Shown: piece by piece, positions 13,146 through 19,993 of the stretch | Layout of the letters: each line of letters begins with the position of its first letter | Numbering within the stretch: the stretch's first letter is position 1 | NCBI GenBank assembly: GCA_039182715.1 | Contig: JBCDBY010000042.1 | Location: 1-20,113, forward strand | DNA: 20,113 nucleotides | Origin: JBCDBY01 sp039182715 | GTDB lineage: Bacteria; Planctomycetota; PLA2 | Direction of reading: 5' to 3' | The notes under the pieces: generated by a model | What the model saw: the letters and a program-made list of their open reading frames with translations, nothing else | The model's database searches: none | What the model was told of the DNA's origin: nothing | Made by a program: the position numbers and the translations under genes

Positions 13146-15362
13146 CTACGGCGTCCGGATGCTCGCGATCGCCTTGCGGACGTTCTCCCGCACCACGGGA
13201 TCGTCGTCGTCGCGATGGGACTCGAGCTGTTTGCGGACGGTCCGGAGAGGAGTCGGCCCCTGTCGCGGGAGGCTGCGCGCAGCCGTGCGTCGCAGCTCCT
13301 CGTTCGACGCATCAAGGATCTTGGCCAACGTGTACGGACCACCATGCTCCGCCTTTTCCCAAAGCAGTTTCCGCGCGAGCGGATCGTCACGGTCCAGCGC
13401 CGCGAGTAGTTCGGGCAACGCGCCGTGGAACATGGACCGACCGCGAAGCGCCGCATAGGCCACGTCTCCGACCGAGCGGTCAAGCTCCGGTTCCCCGAAT
13501 GCAGAGAGCGCGATGCCGCGATCGTGCAGCAGCGCGACCAGCGCACGGGCCGTCGGCGGCTCGGGGTCGATCCTCGAGAGAATGCGGATGGCCATGCTGC
13601 GGACGCCGGCATCGGTCGACTTCAGCGCGCGACGCAATCGCGGCACCGCGAACCCGAGCTTTTTGTGCGACTGCAACATGCGCGCGAGCGCGCGATAGCG
13701 GACCGTGCGATCCCGGTCGTCCGTCGCGGCCAGAAGCGCTTCCAGCGTCGGCGGCGCGCTCGCCTGCATTCGATCGAGCGCGACAACGGCGCCACGCCGC
13801 GTTGCAACCTCGCCCTCCCGCAGACGCTGCACCAGCTGCGGTTCGACATCGACGTCGAGCGCGGCCAGTGCCCCGCGCACCGAATCGATCAGGTCTTCAA
13901 AGCCCGGGCTCTCGTCGATGAACGACTTCGGCGCGGGCACACCGGAGTGCCAACGCTCGACCTCCGCCGAACCGAGGATCGAGAGCAGCGGCTCGACCGC
14001 CGACTTGTTCCCGCATCGCTGCAGGGCGCGCACGGCGGCAATGCGGGCCGGAAGGTGCTCGAACCGAGCTCGGTCGTCGTCGACTCGTTGCCACCCCACG
14101 ATTCCCGGACCGTGGCTCGGCTCGGTCACGACTCCCTGTGTCCGAGAGGCCAGCACGATCAGCGCCTCGACGTCGGTCGACGCGGCCGCCGCGCACTCCT
14201 GCGCGAAGCCGAGTCCGTGACGGGCGCGTTCCGCAAGCAGGATCGCGCGCAAGAGAGCCGGCGCGTCGGGGTGGACCATGCCCACGGCGCCCCAGGCACG
14301 CATCGCATAGCCGGCCCGGATCGGCTCCGACTTCCACCGGGAAACGAACGCGCGGAGCGCAGGCCGCGCGGCGTCGCCCCGTTCGCCGAGCGAAGCGAGC
14401 AGCGCGGCACCGTCCGGCCGCGTTCCTTCCAGCAACCGCACGTACATCGGCACACCCTTGGGCAGGGCCAATTTGAGCTCGAGCGTGGCGCGGACCGTTT
14501 CCGCGGTGGATTCGCCCCCGTGCGCGATCAGATCGAGTTCGAGCGCACGATGCAGACCGATCGCGACGGCTTCGTTCGCGTGGCCGCCTTCGCGCAGCGT
14601 GCGGGCCGCCAATCCGCGCACACGGTGGTCGCGGTCATGCAGTCCGGTGACGAACAGGTCGGCGTGCTGCTTCCAACGCTTGACGAGCCCGACAAGCGCG
14701 AAGAAGCGCGTCGTGGCCTGCCCGTCCCGGGCGGCGGCCCGAAGCGCCTTGTCGATGACGGGCGTCGGCGCGGCATGCAGTGCCAGAGCGCGGATCGCTT
14801 CTTCGCGGAGCTTCGGTTGCTCGTCCTCGGCGTGCAGGAGCAGCGCGACGACGCCGGCGCCGCCCATGCGCGCCAGTGCATCCGCCGCGTATCGGCGCGC
14901 GGACTCGTGAGGCCCCTGAAACGTCGTCAGGAGCGCGGGAACGGCCGCTTCGCCGATCTCGGCCAGGACGTACGACGGCAAACTCCCTCCGCTGTAACGC
15001 AGATGGAGGGAAGCGATCAGATCGGGGATCGCCGGCGCCGCCGCCGGGCCGAGCTGTCCCAGGGCCTTCGTCGCCGCCTCCCGCGTCATCCGGTCGGCCA
15101 AGGCGGCGCGGAGCGCCGCGACGGACTGCTTCGTCGCAGGGCGCAGCTTGCCGAGCGCGTGAGCCGCGAGCCGCCGCGTTTCGATGTCCGGATGCGCGCG
15201 CAGGATCCCGGCGATGGCCGGGATCGACGCCACGTCGTTTCTCGCCCCGAGGTCTCGAAGGGCGGCGCGAACGTCATCCCCCTCGAGTCGGGACCGCAAC
15301 TCCTCGAGTTCGTCCCCGTACGCCCCGGTCCCGCAAAGCAGCAGGAGCACCACGACACGCAT
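13146..15362 (-). CDS. Large exported HEAT-repeat protein
   Basis: 738 aa with a short signal peptide (MRVVVLLLLCGTGAYG). Nearly the whole chain is HEAT repeats: an N-terminal run at about 20-190 (RRLAAHALGKLRPATKQSVAALRAAL, AATKALGQLGPAAAPAIPDLIASL), a less regular middle, and a C-terminal run at about 530-735 (DRTVRYRALARMLQ, DAGVRSMAIRILSRID, EELRRTAARSLPRQG). No catalytic or metal motif was seen. HEAT solenoids act as binding scaffolds; here it would act outside the cytoplasm. It starts 33 bases after the hydrolase-like gene in the same direction but has its own TACGCT 6 nt before the ATG. It has no vWA domain, unlike the pair at 6195-9263. Confidence 0.88.
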   Translation of the reverse strand: MRVVVLLLLCGTGAYGDELEELRSRLEGDDVRAALRDLGARNDVASIPAIAGILRAHPDIETRRLAAHALGKLRPATKQSVAALRAALADRMTREAATKALGQLGPAAAPAIPDLIASLHLRYSGGSLPSYVLAEIGEAAVPALLTTFQGPHESARRYAADALARMGGAGVVALLLHAEDEQPKLREEAIRALALHAAPTPVIDKALRAAARDGQATTRFFALVGLVKRWKQHADLFVTGLHDRDHRVRGLAARTLREGGHANEAVAIGLHRALELDLIAHGGESTAETVRATLELKLALPKGVPMYVRLLEGTRPDGAALLASLGERGDAARPALRAFVSRWKSEPIRAGYAMRAWGAVGMVHPDAPALLRAILLAERARHGLGFAQECAAAASTDVEALIVLASRTQGVVTEPSHGPGIVGWQRVDDDRARFEHLPARIAAVRALQRCGNKSAVEPLLSILGSAEVERWHSGVPAPKSFIDESPGFEDLIDSVRGALAALDVDVEPQLVQRLREGEVATRRGAVVALDRMQASAPPTLEALLAATDDRDRTVRYRALARMLQSHKKLGFAVPRLRRALKSTDAGVRSMAIRILSRIDPEPPTARALVALLHDRGIALSAFGEPELDRSVGDVAYAALRGRSMFHGALPELLAALDRDDPLARKLLWEKAEHGGPYTLAKILDASNEELRRTAARSLPRQGPTPLRTVRKQLESHRDDDDPVVRENVRKAIASIRTP

Positions 15363-15368
15363 CGGCTC

Positions 15369-15374
15369 AGCGTA
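15369..15374 (-). promoter_or_regulatory. Putative -10 box (TACGCT) for 13146-15362
   Basis: On the minus strand TACGCT ends 6 nt before ATG 15362, the same hexamer and spacing as at 2016-2021. It would allow transcription of the HEAT gene independent of the upstream hydrolase gene. Confidence 0.4.
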
Positions 15375-15395
15375 CCAGCGCGCGATGGGCGCGGG

Positions 15396-16166
15396 TCAGG
15401 ACGTGCCCAGCGCGTCCGCCAGGAAGCGCTTCATGTCCTGCCAGGAGCGCTTCGCGGAGGGCTCGTGGTACTCCGCCACGCCCTTGCGGTTCGCGGACGG
15501 CTGCGTGAAGGAGTGCACCGCGCCGCCGTAGGCGATCAGCCGCCAGTCCGCCTTCGCCTTGCGCATCTCCTGCATGAAGGCGACGACGTGCTCGTCCGGC
15601 ACCAGCGGGTCATCGGCGCCGTGGCAGACAAGCACCTTCGCCTTGACGGCCGTCGCGGGCAGCGGCGTGGTCAGGCCGCCGTGAAAACTCACGACGCCCT
15701 TGACGTCCGCCCCGGCGCGCGCGAGTTCGAGCACGCCACCCCCACCGAAGCAGAAACCGATCGCCCCGATGCGCGCTCCGTCGATGCTCGCGTGCGCGCG
15801 CATGGTGCGCAACGCCGCGTCGAGCCGGCGCCGGAACAGCTCCACCTTCTCCTTCGCGCCCCGGTAGAGACCCGCGGTTGCCCGCGCCTCCTGCGCATTC
15901 TTCGGCCGCACGCCCTTGCCGTAGATGTCGCAGACGAACGCGACGTAGCCGAGTCCGACGAGTCGCTTGGCGAAGGTGCGCTCATGGTCGGTGATGCCCT
16001 TCCACTGGTGGACGACCAGCACGGCCGGTCGCTTGCCGGTCCACGTGTCGTCGCGCACGACTTCGCCGGCCAGCACGGTATCGCCGTCCTTGTACTCCAC
16101 CGTCTTCGAGACGATTCCGGCGGAGGCGAGTGAGGCGAGCAGAAGGAGGGTCGAAACAATGCGCAT
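15396..16166 (-). CDS. Exported dienelactone hydrolase-family protein
   Basis: 256 aa with signal peptide MRIVSTLLLLASLASAG. The alpha/beta-hydrolase core has the family's cysteine nucleophile in GFCFGG (C139), Asp in HGADDPLVP (D186) and His in AVHSFTQP (H218). It also has AVLVVHQWKGITDHERTFAKRLVGLGYVAF near the front, typical of dienelactone hydrolases. Members hydrolyse lactones or esters; the substrate here is unknown and the extracytoplasmic location argues against the classic chloroaromatic pathway. Its ATG is only 23 bases from the divergent oxidoreductase gene. No clear Shine-Dalgarno sequence or TANNNT is seen on its side of that gap. Confidence 0.9.
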   Translation of the reverse strand: MRIVSTLLLLASLASAGIVSKTVEYKDGDTVLAGEVVRDDTWTGKRPAVLVVHQWKGITDHERTFAKRLVGLGYVAFVCDIYGKGVRPKNAQEARATAGLYRGAKEKVELFRRRLDAALRTMRAHASIDGARIGAIGFCFGGGGVLELARAGADVKGVVSFHGGLTTPLPATAVKAKVLVCHGADDPLVPDEHVVAFMQEMRKAKADWRLIAYGGAVHSFTQPSANRKGVAEYHEPSAKRSWQDMKRFLADALGTS

Positions 16167-16174
16167 GATTGGCG

Positions 16175-16180
16175 TATTCT
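16175..16180 (+). promoter_or_regulatory. Putative -10 box (TATTCT) for the 16190-19271 operon
   Basis: TATTCT ends 9 nt before ATG 16190, within the 23-base divergent gap. Any -35 contact would lie inside the hydrolase coding region. Confidence 0.4.
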
Positions 16181-16189
16181 GCCCGAAAC

Positions 16190-17062
16190 ATGCGCGCCGT
16201 GATCGCCGGAGCCCGCCGCGCCCGCCAGGGCATCGGCGCCTTCGTGGGGCAGGCGCTCGTCGACGCGGGCTGCGACGTGACGGGCGTGGTCGGCACGACC
16301 GCGGAAACCGCCCAGGCGGCTGCCGCCCCGCTCGAGGCCAACGCCTACCTCGACCTGGTCGAGGCGATCGCGAAGGAGACCCCGGCGCTCGTCGCGATCT
16401 GCACGCCGATCGAGGCGCACGAGGCGCAGCTCCGCATCGTGGCCGACGCCGGCTGCCACGGCCTGTGCGACAAGCCGCTCATCTGGCCGCCGGGCGCCTC
16501 GCTCTCCACCCTGCTCGACACCTTCGAACGCCACGAGCGCAACCTCTCGCTGCTCACCCAGTGGCCCCACACGCTCCCCGCCTTCTACCGCCTCCATCCC
16601 GAGCTCGCCGCGCACTCGGTCGAGCGCTTCTTCATGCGCCTCGCCCCCGCCTCGACCGGCGCACGCATGCTGCTCGACTCGATGTCCCACCCGCTCAGCG
16701 TGCTCGAGCGGATCGGCGGCCACGGCCGCGTCGAGGATGTCGACGTGCGCATGGAGGGCGCCGGCTGGACGGTGCGCTTCGGGTATCGCGGCATCGCCTG
16801 CGAGGTGGAGCTGGTCCACGCCCCGGAGCCGCCGCGGCCGGCCGCCCTCGGCCTCAACGGCCGGGTTGCCCACCGTGTGATCGAGCCCGGCTACCGGCTT
16901 TTCTTCGAGGACGGCGACCGCCGCGTGCCGCTCGACGACCCGATGCCGCTGCGGGTGCGCGAGGTGGTGCACGCCGCGCGCGCCAACCTCCCGGTCGATC
17001 GCGACGGGCTGACGCTCGGCATGCAGAACCTGGAAGCGCTTCTCGTAGGATTGCAGCCATGA
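16190..17062 (+). CDS. Gfo/Idh/MocA-family oxidoreductase
   Basis: 290 aa from ATG 16190; a longer TTG start at 16169 would overlap the promoter motif and is rejected. The N-terminal Rossmann fold has VIAGARRARQGIGAFVGQALVDAG, a variant of the usual GxGxxG loop, then VVGTT, LVAICTP and GLCDKPLIW. The CDKP matches the family's EKP motif with the catalytic lysine. The C-terminal alpha/beta domain has RMLLDSMSHPLSVLERIGG where members place an active-site His. The family oxidises or reduces sugars and related compounds with NAD(P). It ends ATGA, overlapping the radical SAM start, so the two are translationally coupled and probably act on one substrate. It is the first gene of a four-gene rightward operon. 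Confidence 0.85.
   Translation: MRAVIAGARRARQGIGAFVGQALVDAGCDVTGVVGTTAETAQAAAAPLEANAYLDLVEAIAKETPALVAICTPIEAHEAQLRIVADAGCHGLCDKPLIWPPGASLSTLLDTFERHERNLSLLTQWPHTLPAFYRLHPELAAHSVERFFMRLAPASTGARMLLDSMSHPLSVLERIGGHGRVEDVDVRMEGAGWTVRFGYRGIACEVELVHAPEPPRPAALGLNGRVAHRVIEPGYRLFFEDGDRRVPLDDPMPLRVREVVHAARANLPVDRDGLTLGMQNLEALLVGLQP
17046..17051 (+). promoter_or_regulatory. TAGGAT motif 7 nt before the radical SAM gene
   Basis: It fits the window's TANNNT pattern, but the ATGA overlap with the upstream gene already explains expression, so a separate internal promoter is only possible. Confidence 0.25.
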
Positions 17063-18306
17063 GCGAGCAGCCGGTCTCCCCCACGGGTGGCGAGCGACAC
17101 GTCGAGCTCTCCGGCATCCACGACTTCGCCAGCAAGCTCATGCAGCCGGAGACGCTGCCGCAGGTCAAGGCGTACGTGCGCTGGCGCGCGGGCCTGGAGA
17201 AGGAGCTGCCCGACTTCGCGCCGGTCTCGATCAACCTCGACATCACGACCGCCTGCAACTTCGCCTGCGACCACTGCGTCGACATGGAGATCCTCAACAC
17301 CGGGATCCGCTACCAGCACGACCAGCTCATCGACTCGCTGCGACTCATGCGCGAGAAGGGGCTGCGCTCGGTGATCGTGATCGGCGGCGGCGAACCGACC
17401 GTCTATCCGAAGTTCGTCGAGACGGTCCTCTTCATGAAGGAGATCGGGCTGCAGGTTTCGGTCGTTTCGAACGGCTCCGGCATGAAGAAGATCGCGCAGG
17501 TCGCCGACGCGCTGGAGGAGGGCGACTGGGTGCGACTCAGCCTCGACTCGGCGAGCGACGAGGTCTTCCAGGCGATGCACAAGCCGAAGAAGGCGATCAC
17601 GCTGGACGAGATCTGCGAGGGCGCGAAGGAGATCGGCGCCGCGGACCGTCCGTGGAAGCTCGGCTTCAGCTTCATCGTCACCTGGAAGGGCGCCTTCATC
17701 AACGACGCCACGATCGTCGAGAACATCCACGAGATGGTCGACGGCGCGCGGCGGGCGCGCGACTACGGCTTCGACTACATCGCCTTCAAGCCGTTCCTGA
17801 CGCGCGCGCCCTACAACAATGCCGAGATCGTCGACCTGCGCGAGGACGACGACGGATTCGACGACATCCGCCGCCGCATCCGGGCCGCCGTCGAGGAGTC
17901 GAAGCAGCTCGAAACGGACACCTTCCGCATCTACGAGACGACCAACCTGAAGGTGCTCGAAAACCGCAGCTTCCGCAACTACACGCAGCAGCCGCACCAC
18001 TGCCATATGCAGTTCTTCCGCCAGGTGCTGAGCCCGCTCGGCATGTACAACTGCCCGGTCTATCGCAATCAGCCGCACGGCCAGGTCGGGCCCAAGGATG
18101 CCTATGCGGACGTGGATGGGTACGACGCCACCCGCGCCCGCACCGCCGGCCTCGTCGAGAGCTTCGACGCCAACCACCAGTGCCGCGAGGTCACCTGCCT
18201 CTACAACCACGTGAACTGGTGGATCGAGGACCTGGTCGCGCATCCCGAGAAGCTCGACGCGCTCGAGCCGGCGCCCGCCCCGGAAGAGGAGGACTTCTTC
18301 CTTTAG
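17059..18306 (+). CDS. Radical SAM protein with SPASM-like C-terminal cysteines
   Basis: 415 aa. The cluster motif C66-N-F-A-C70-D-H-C73 binds the [4Fe-4S] that cleaves S-adenosylmethionine. VIVIGGGEPTVYP gives the GGEP motif, and VVSNGSG and RLSLDSAS follow as in the partial TIM barrel. C-terminal cysteines C315 (HHCHMQ), C332 (MYNCPVY), C375 and C380 (QCREVTCLYN) resemble a SPASM-type site for an auxiliary cluster. SPASM enzymes often modify peptides or remodel sugars; no small precursor peptide gene was found next to it, and the neighbours (sugar-type oxidoreductase, VOC protein) favour a small-molecule substrate. Start overlaps the upstream stop (ATGA). The C terminus is acidic (PEEEDFFL). 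The exact reaction cannot be assigned. Confidence 0.88.
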   Translation: MSEQPVSPTGGERHVELSGIHDFASKLMQPETLPQVKAYVRWRAGLEKELPDFAPVSINLDITTACNFACDHCVDMEILNTGIRYQHDQLIDSLRLMREKGLRSVIVIGGGEPTVYPKFVETVLFMKEIGLQVSVVSNGSGMKKIAQVADALEEGDWVRLSLDSASDEVFQAMHKPKKAITLDEICEGAKEIGAADRPWKLGFSFIVTWKGAFINDATIVENIHEMVDGARRARDYGFDYIAFKPFLTRAPYNNAEIVDLREDDDGFDDIRRRIRAAVEESKQLETDTFRIYETTNLKVLENRSFRNYTQQPHHCHMQFFRQVLSPLGMYNCPVYRNQPHGQVGPKDAYADVDGYDATRARTAGLVESFDANHQCREVTCLYNHVNWWIEDLVAHPEKLDALEPAPAPEEEDFFL

Positions 18307-18309
18307 ACT
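18304..18309 (+). promoter_or_regulatory. TAGACT motif overlapping the radical SAM stop codon
   Basis: The TAG stop of the radical SAM gene forms the first half of TAGACT, which ends 7 nt before ATG 18317. It may be an internal promoter in the operon or chance. Confidence 0.25.
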
Positions 18310-18316
18310 CTCGCCC

Positions 18317-18736
18317 ATGAAGAGGCGAGTCACCGGCATCGGCGGGATCTTCCTGCGCACGAACGACCCCGAGGGCATGCGGCAGTGGTACGCCGACAAG
18401 CTCGGGCTGAACAACGACCCGAAGTGGGGAACCAGCTTCGAGTGGCGGCAGGCGCCGGAGGGCGCGGTGAAGGGCTACACGGCGTGGAACACGTTCCCGC
18501 AGGACACGGACTATTTCGGCGCGGCGGACCAGCAGGTCATGATCAACTACCGCGTCGAGGACCTCGACGCGCTGATCGAGACGCTGCGCGCGGAAGGCGT
18601 CGAGATCGCGAGCGAGATCCAGTCGTTCGAGTACGGCAAGTTCGCGCACGTGGTCGACCCGGAGGGCCGGCGCGTGGAACTGTGGGAACCGAACGACGAC
18701 GAGTACGGCAAGATCGCCGGGTCGATCACGCAATAG
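18317..18736 (+). CDS. VOC (glyoxalase/bleomycin-resistance fold) protein
   Basis: 139 aa, the normal size for a single-chain VOC protein with two beta-alpha-beta-beta-beta modules. It begins GIGGIFLRTNDPEGMRQWYADKLGL, close to a common VOC group, and ends HVVDPEGRRVELWEP with the usual metal-ligand glutamate (E121). The first-module position often held by His is occupied by a Gly-Ile-Phe stretch, so metal binding is incomplete by eye. VOC proteins include isomerases, dioxygenases and binding proteins; its role here is unknown. It follows the radical SAM gene after 10 bases and is followed by the next gene after one base, so it belongs to the operon. Confidence 0.87.
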   Translation: MKRRVTGIGGIFLRTNDPEGMRQWYADKLGLNNDPKWGTSFEWRQAPEGAVKGYTAWNTFPQDTDYFGAADQQVMINYRVEDLDALIETLRAEGVEIASEIQSFEYGKFAHVVDPEGRRVELWEPNDDEYGKIAGSITQ

Positions 18737-18737
18737 G

Positions 18738-19271
18738 ATGTGGGAAGCCCTTCAACGCGCGCACCAGGAAGGCGTCCTCGTGGACGTGCGCCGCGAGCAC
18801 ATCAGCGGCGCGACCGACAACGCGTTCGTCTCCGCGATCGGTCGCGATCTCACCGTGCTCTCGATGGTCAGCGACAACTGCGCCTTCGACGGCGTCTGGA
18901 TCGTCCGCACCGAGGACATCACCTACCTGCGCTGGGGCACCGAGTACCTGCAGGCGAAAGCACGTGTGCTCGAAGGCTCGCCCTCGTCGCCGGAGCCGGT
19001 CGGCTACGTCGACATCTCCGACTGGGGCAGCGCGATTCGCAGCGTGACGGAGCGCCACCCCGTTCTCACGCTGCATCGCGAGCGCACGAACGACGACGTC
19101 TGCGACGTGGCGGCGGAGGTCGAGGTGCTCGAGAGCGTCGTCATCGGCGAGAGCATCTCGATTCGCGGGACGCGCGACGGCCGGTTTTCCATCGAGCTCG
19201 ACGACATCACGCGCCTCGACTTCGCCGGCGGCTACGAGCGCGGCTACTGGCAGCGCCTGCGGGCCGACTAG
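18738..19271 (+). CDS. Unknown protein with a duplicated beta-rich module
   Basis: 177 aa, not recognised. No signal peptide. Two related halves are visible. The first has DLTVLSMVSDNCAFDGVWIVRTEDITYLRWGTEY (read in two parts). The second has ISIRGTRDGRFSIELDDITRLDFAGGYERGY. Both share a strand, a turn, an acidic-Asp-Ile-Thr step and an aromatic end, suggesting two small beta-barrel modules. The ATG follows the VOC gene's TAG after one base. The stop TAG is the first codon of the 165-bp element at 19268. It is probably the last gene of the oxidoreductase-radical SAM-VOC operon. Confidence 0.75.
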   Translation: MWEALQRAHQEGVLVDVRREHISGATDNAFVSAIGRDLTVLSMVSDNCAFDGVWIVRTEDITYLRWGTEYLQAKARVLEGSPSSPEPVGYVDISDWGSAIRSVTERHPVLTLHRERTNDDVCDVAAEVEVLESVVIGESISIRGTRDGRFSIELDDITRLDFAGGYERGYWQRLRAD

Positions 19272-19432
19272 GCACTGTTTGAAAGTCCGACTAGCTTCGG
19301 TCGGCTGCGGCTGCGCCCAGCTGCGTCGCGGCTCCTTGAGGTGAAGACGGGCCACATCGGCGGAGCCGCGACTTCGCTGGGCTTGTCCTCGCTCGCCCTC
19401 GGGCCGACGTCGGACTTTCAAACAGTGCCTAG
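19268..19432. mobile_element. 165-bp inverted-repeat element, copy 2
   Basis: Terminal 24-bp repeats (19268-19291, 19409-19432) are perfect reverse complements starting CTAGGCACTGTTTGA. Inner arms pair as 7 bp (19315-19321 with 19376-19382), a 3x3 internal loop, then 11 bp (19325-19335 with 19362-19372), all perfect. The element lies opposite in orientation to copy 1 and has the same length. Its CTAG ends contain the stop codons of both flanking convergent genes. It is non-coding. The outer ends resemble those of small transposons, and CTAG on both sides may be a target-site duplication. Confidence 0.88.
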
Positions 19433-19908
19433 AAATCCCCGAGCTTTTTCCTCAGCTCGGTCGAGGAGCGCTGCTTCGGCCCCCCCACGATGGCCACCCG
19501 GCCGCCGTGCGCCTCGACCACGGCGGTCTCCGGCATGGCGGCGGGGTCGTAGTCGGTGCCCTTGGCGTGGACCGCGGGCCGGAAGATCTCGAGCAGCCGC
19601 TCCGGCGTATCGTCCGGCAGAGGCACCACGTAGTCGACCGACTCGAGCGCCGCGACGAGCTCCATGCGGTCCGCCTCGGGCACCACCAGCTCCCGCTCCG
19701 GCTTGATCCGCCCCACCGACGCGTCGGTATTCACCATGACCACGAGCAGGTCGCCCTGGGCGCGCGCCGCCTGCAGGTAGCGCACGTGGCCGACGTGGAG
19801 GATCTCGAAGCAGCCGTTGGCGGTCACGATGTCCCGCCCGGCGCCCCGCAGCTCCTCGAGCTTGGCCGCCAGCCGGGCCGGATCCCGCCAGATCTTGATG
19901 CTCGCCAT
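19429..19908 (-). CDS. rfaE2: RfaE2-type D-glycero-beta-D-manno-heptose 1-phosphate adenylyltransferase
   Basis: 159 aa, the length of stand-alone nucleotidyltransferases of the HldE C-terminal type. NGCFEILHVGHVRYL carries H38-V-G-H41, the nucleotide-binding HxGH. VNTDASVGRIKPERELVVP, the GTDYDP step and a C-terminal RSSTEL (147-152) are also diagnostic. It would transfer AMP from ATP to heptose 1-phosphate to make ADP-heptose for lipopolysaccharide or related glycans. The kinase half of bifunctional HldE is absent, so it would need a separate RfaE1. Related cytidylyltransferases share the fold, so the substrate is inferred. TAAATT lies 9 nt before the ATG. The stop TAG lies in the element at 19268-19432. 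Divergent from the mutase gene. Confidence 0.87.
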   Translation of the reverse strand: MASIKIWRDPARLAAKLEELRGAGRDIVTANGCFEILHVGHVRYLQAARAQGDLLVVMVNTDASVGRIKPERELVVPEADRMELVAALESVDYVVPLPDDTPERLLEIFRPAVHAKGTDYDPAAMPETAVVEAHGGRVAIVGGPKQRSSTELRKKLGDF

Positions 19909-19917
19909 CGGGGCATG

Positions 19918-19923
19918 AATTTA
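19918..19923 (-). promoter_or_regulatory. Putative -10 box (TAAATT) for the RfaE2-type gene
   Basis: On the minus strand TAAATT ends 9 nt before ATG 19908, consistent with the leaderless pattern. Confidence 0.4.
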
Positions 19924-19960
19924 CTCCATCCGAGGGCAAAAGGGGGCTGGCCGCTCTCCT

Positions 19961-19966
19961 TATACT
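19961..19966 (+). promoter_or_regulatory. Putative -10 box (TATACT) for the IcmF-type gene
   Basis: TATACT is one base from TATAAT but lies 27 nt before the ATG, unlike the leaderless set. The leader holds a 5-bp hairpin (GGGCT 19970-19974, AGCCC 19980-19984) and a weak Shine-Dalgarno (GGGAAG). Confidence 0.5.
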
Positions 19967-19993
19967 CTAGGGCTGCCGGAGCCCCGGGAAGTC

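Noticed and set aside
13425..16133. Plus-strand open frame of about 900 codons opposite the HEAT and hydrolase genes
   Set aside because: Low-complexity Arg/His-rich composition with no domain; opposite strand has signal peptides, HEAT repeats and catalytic residues.
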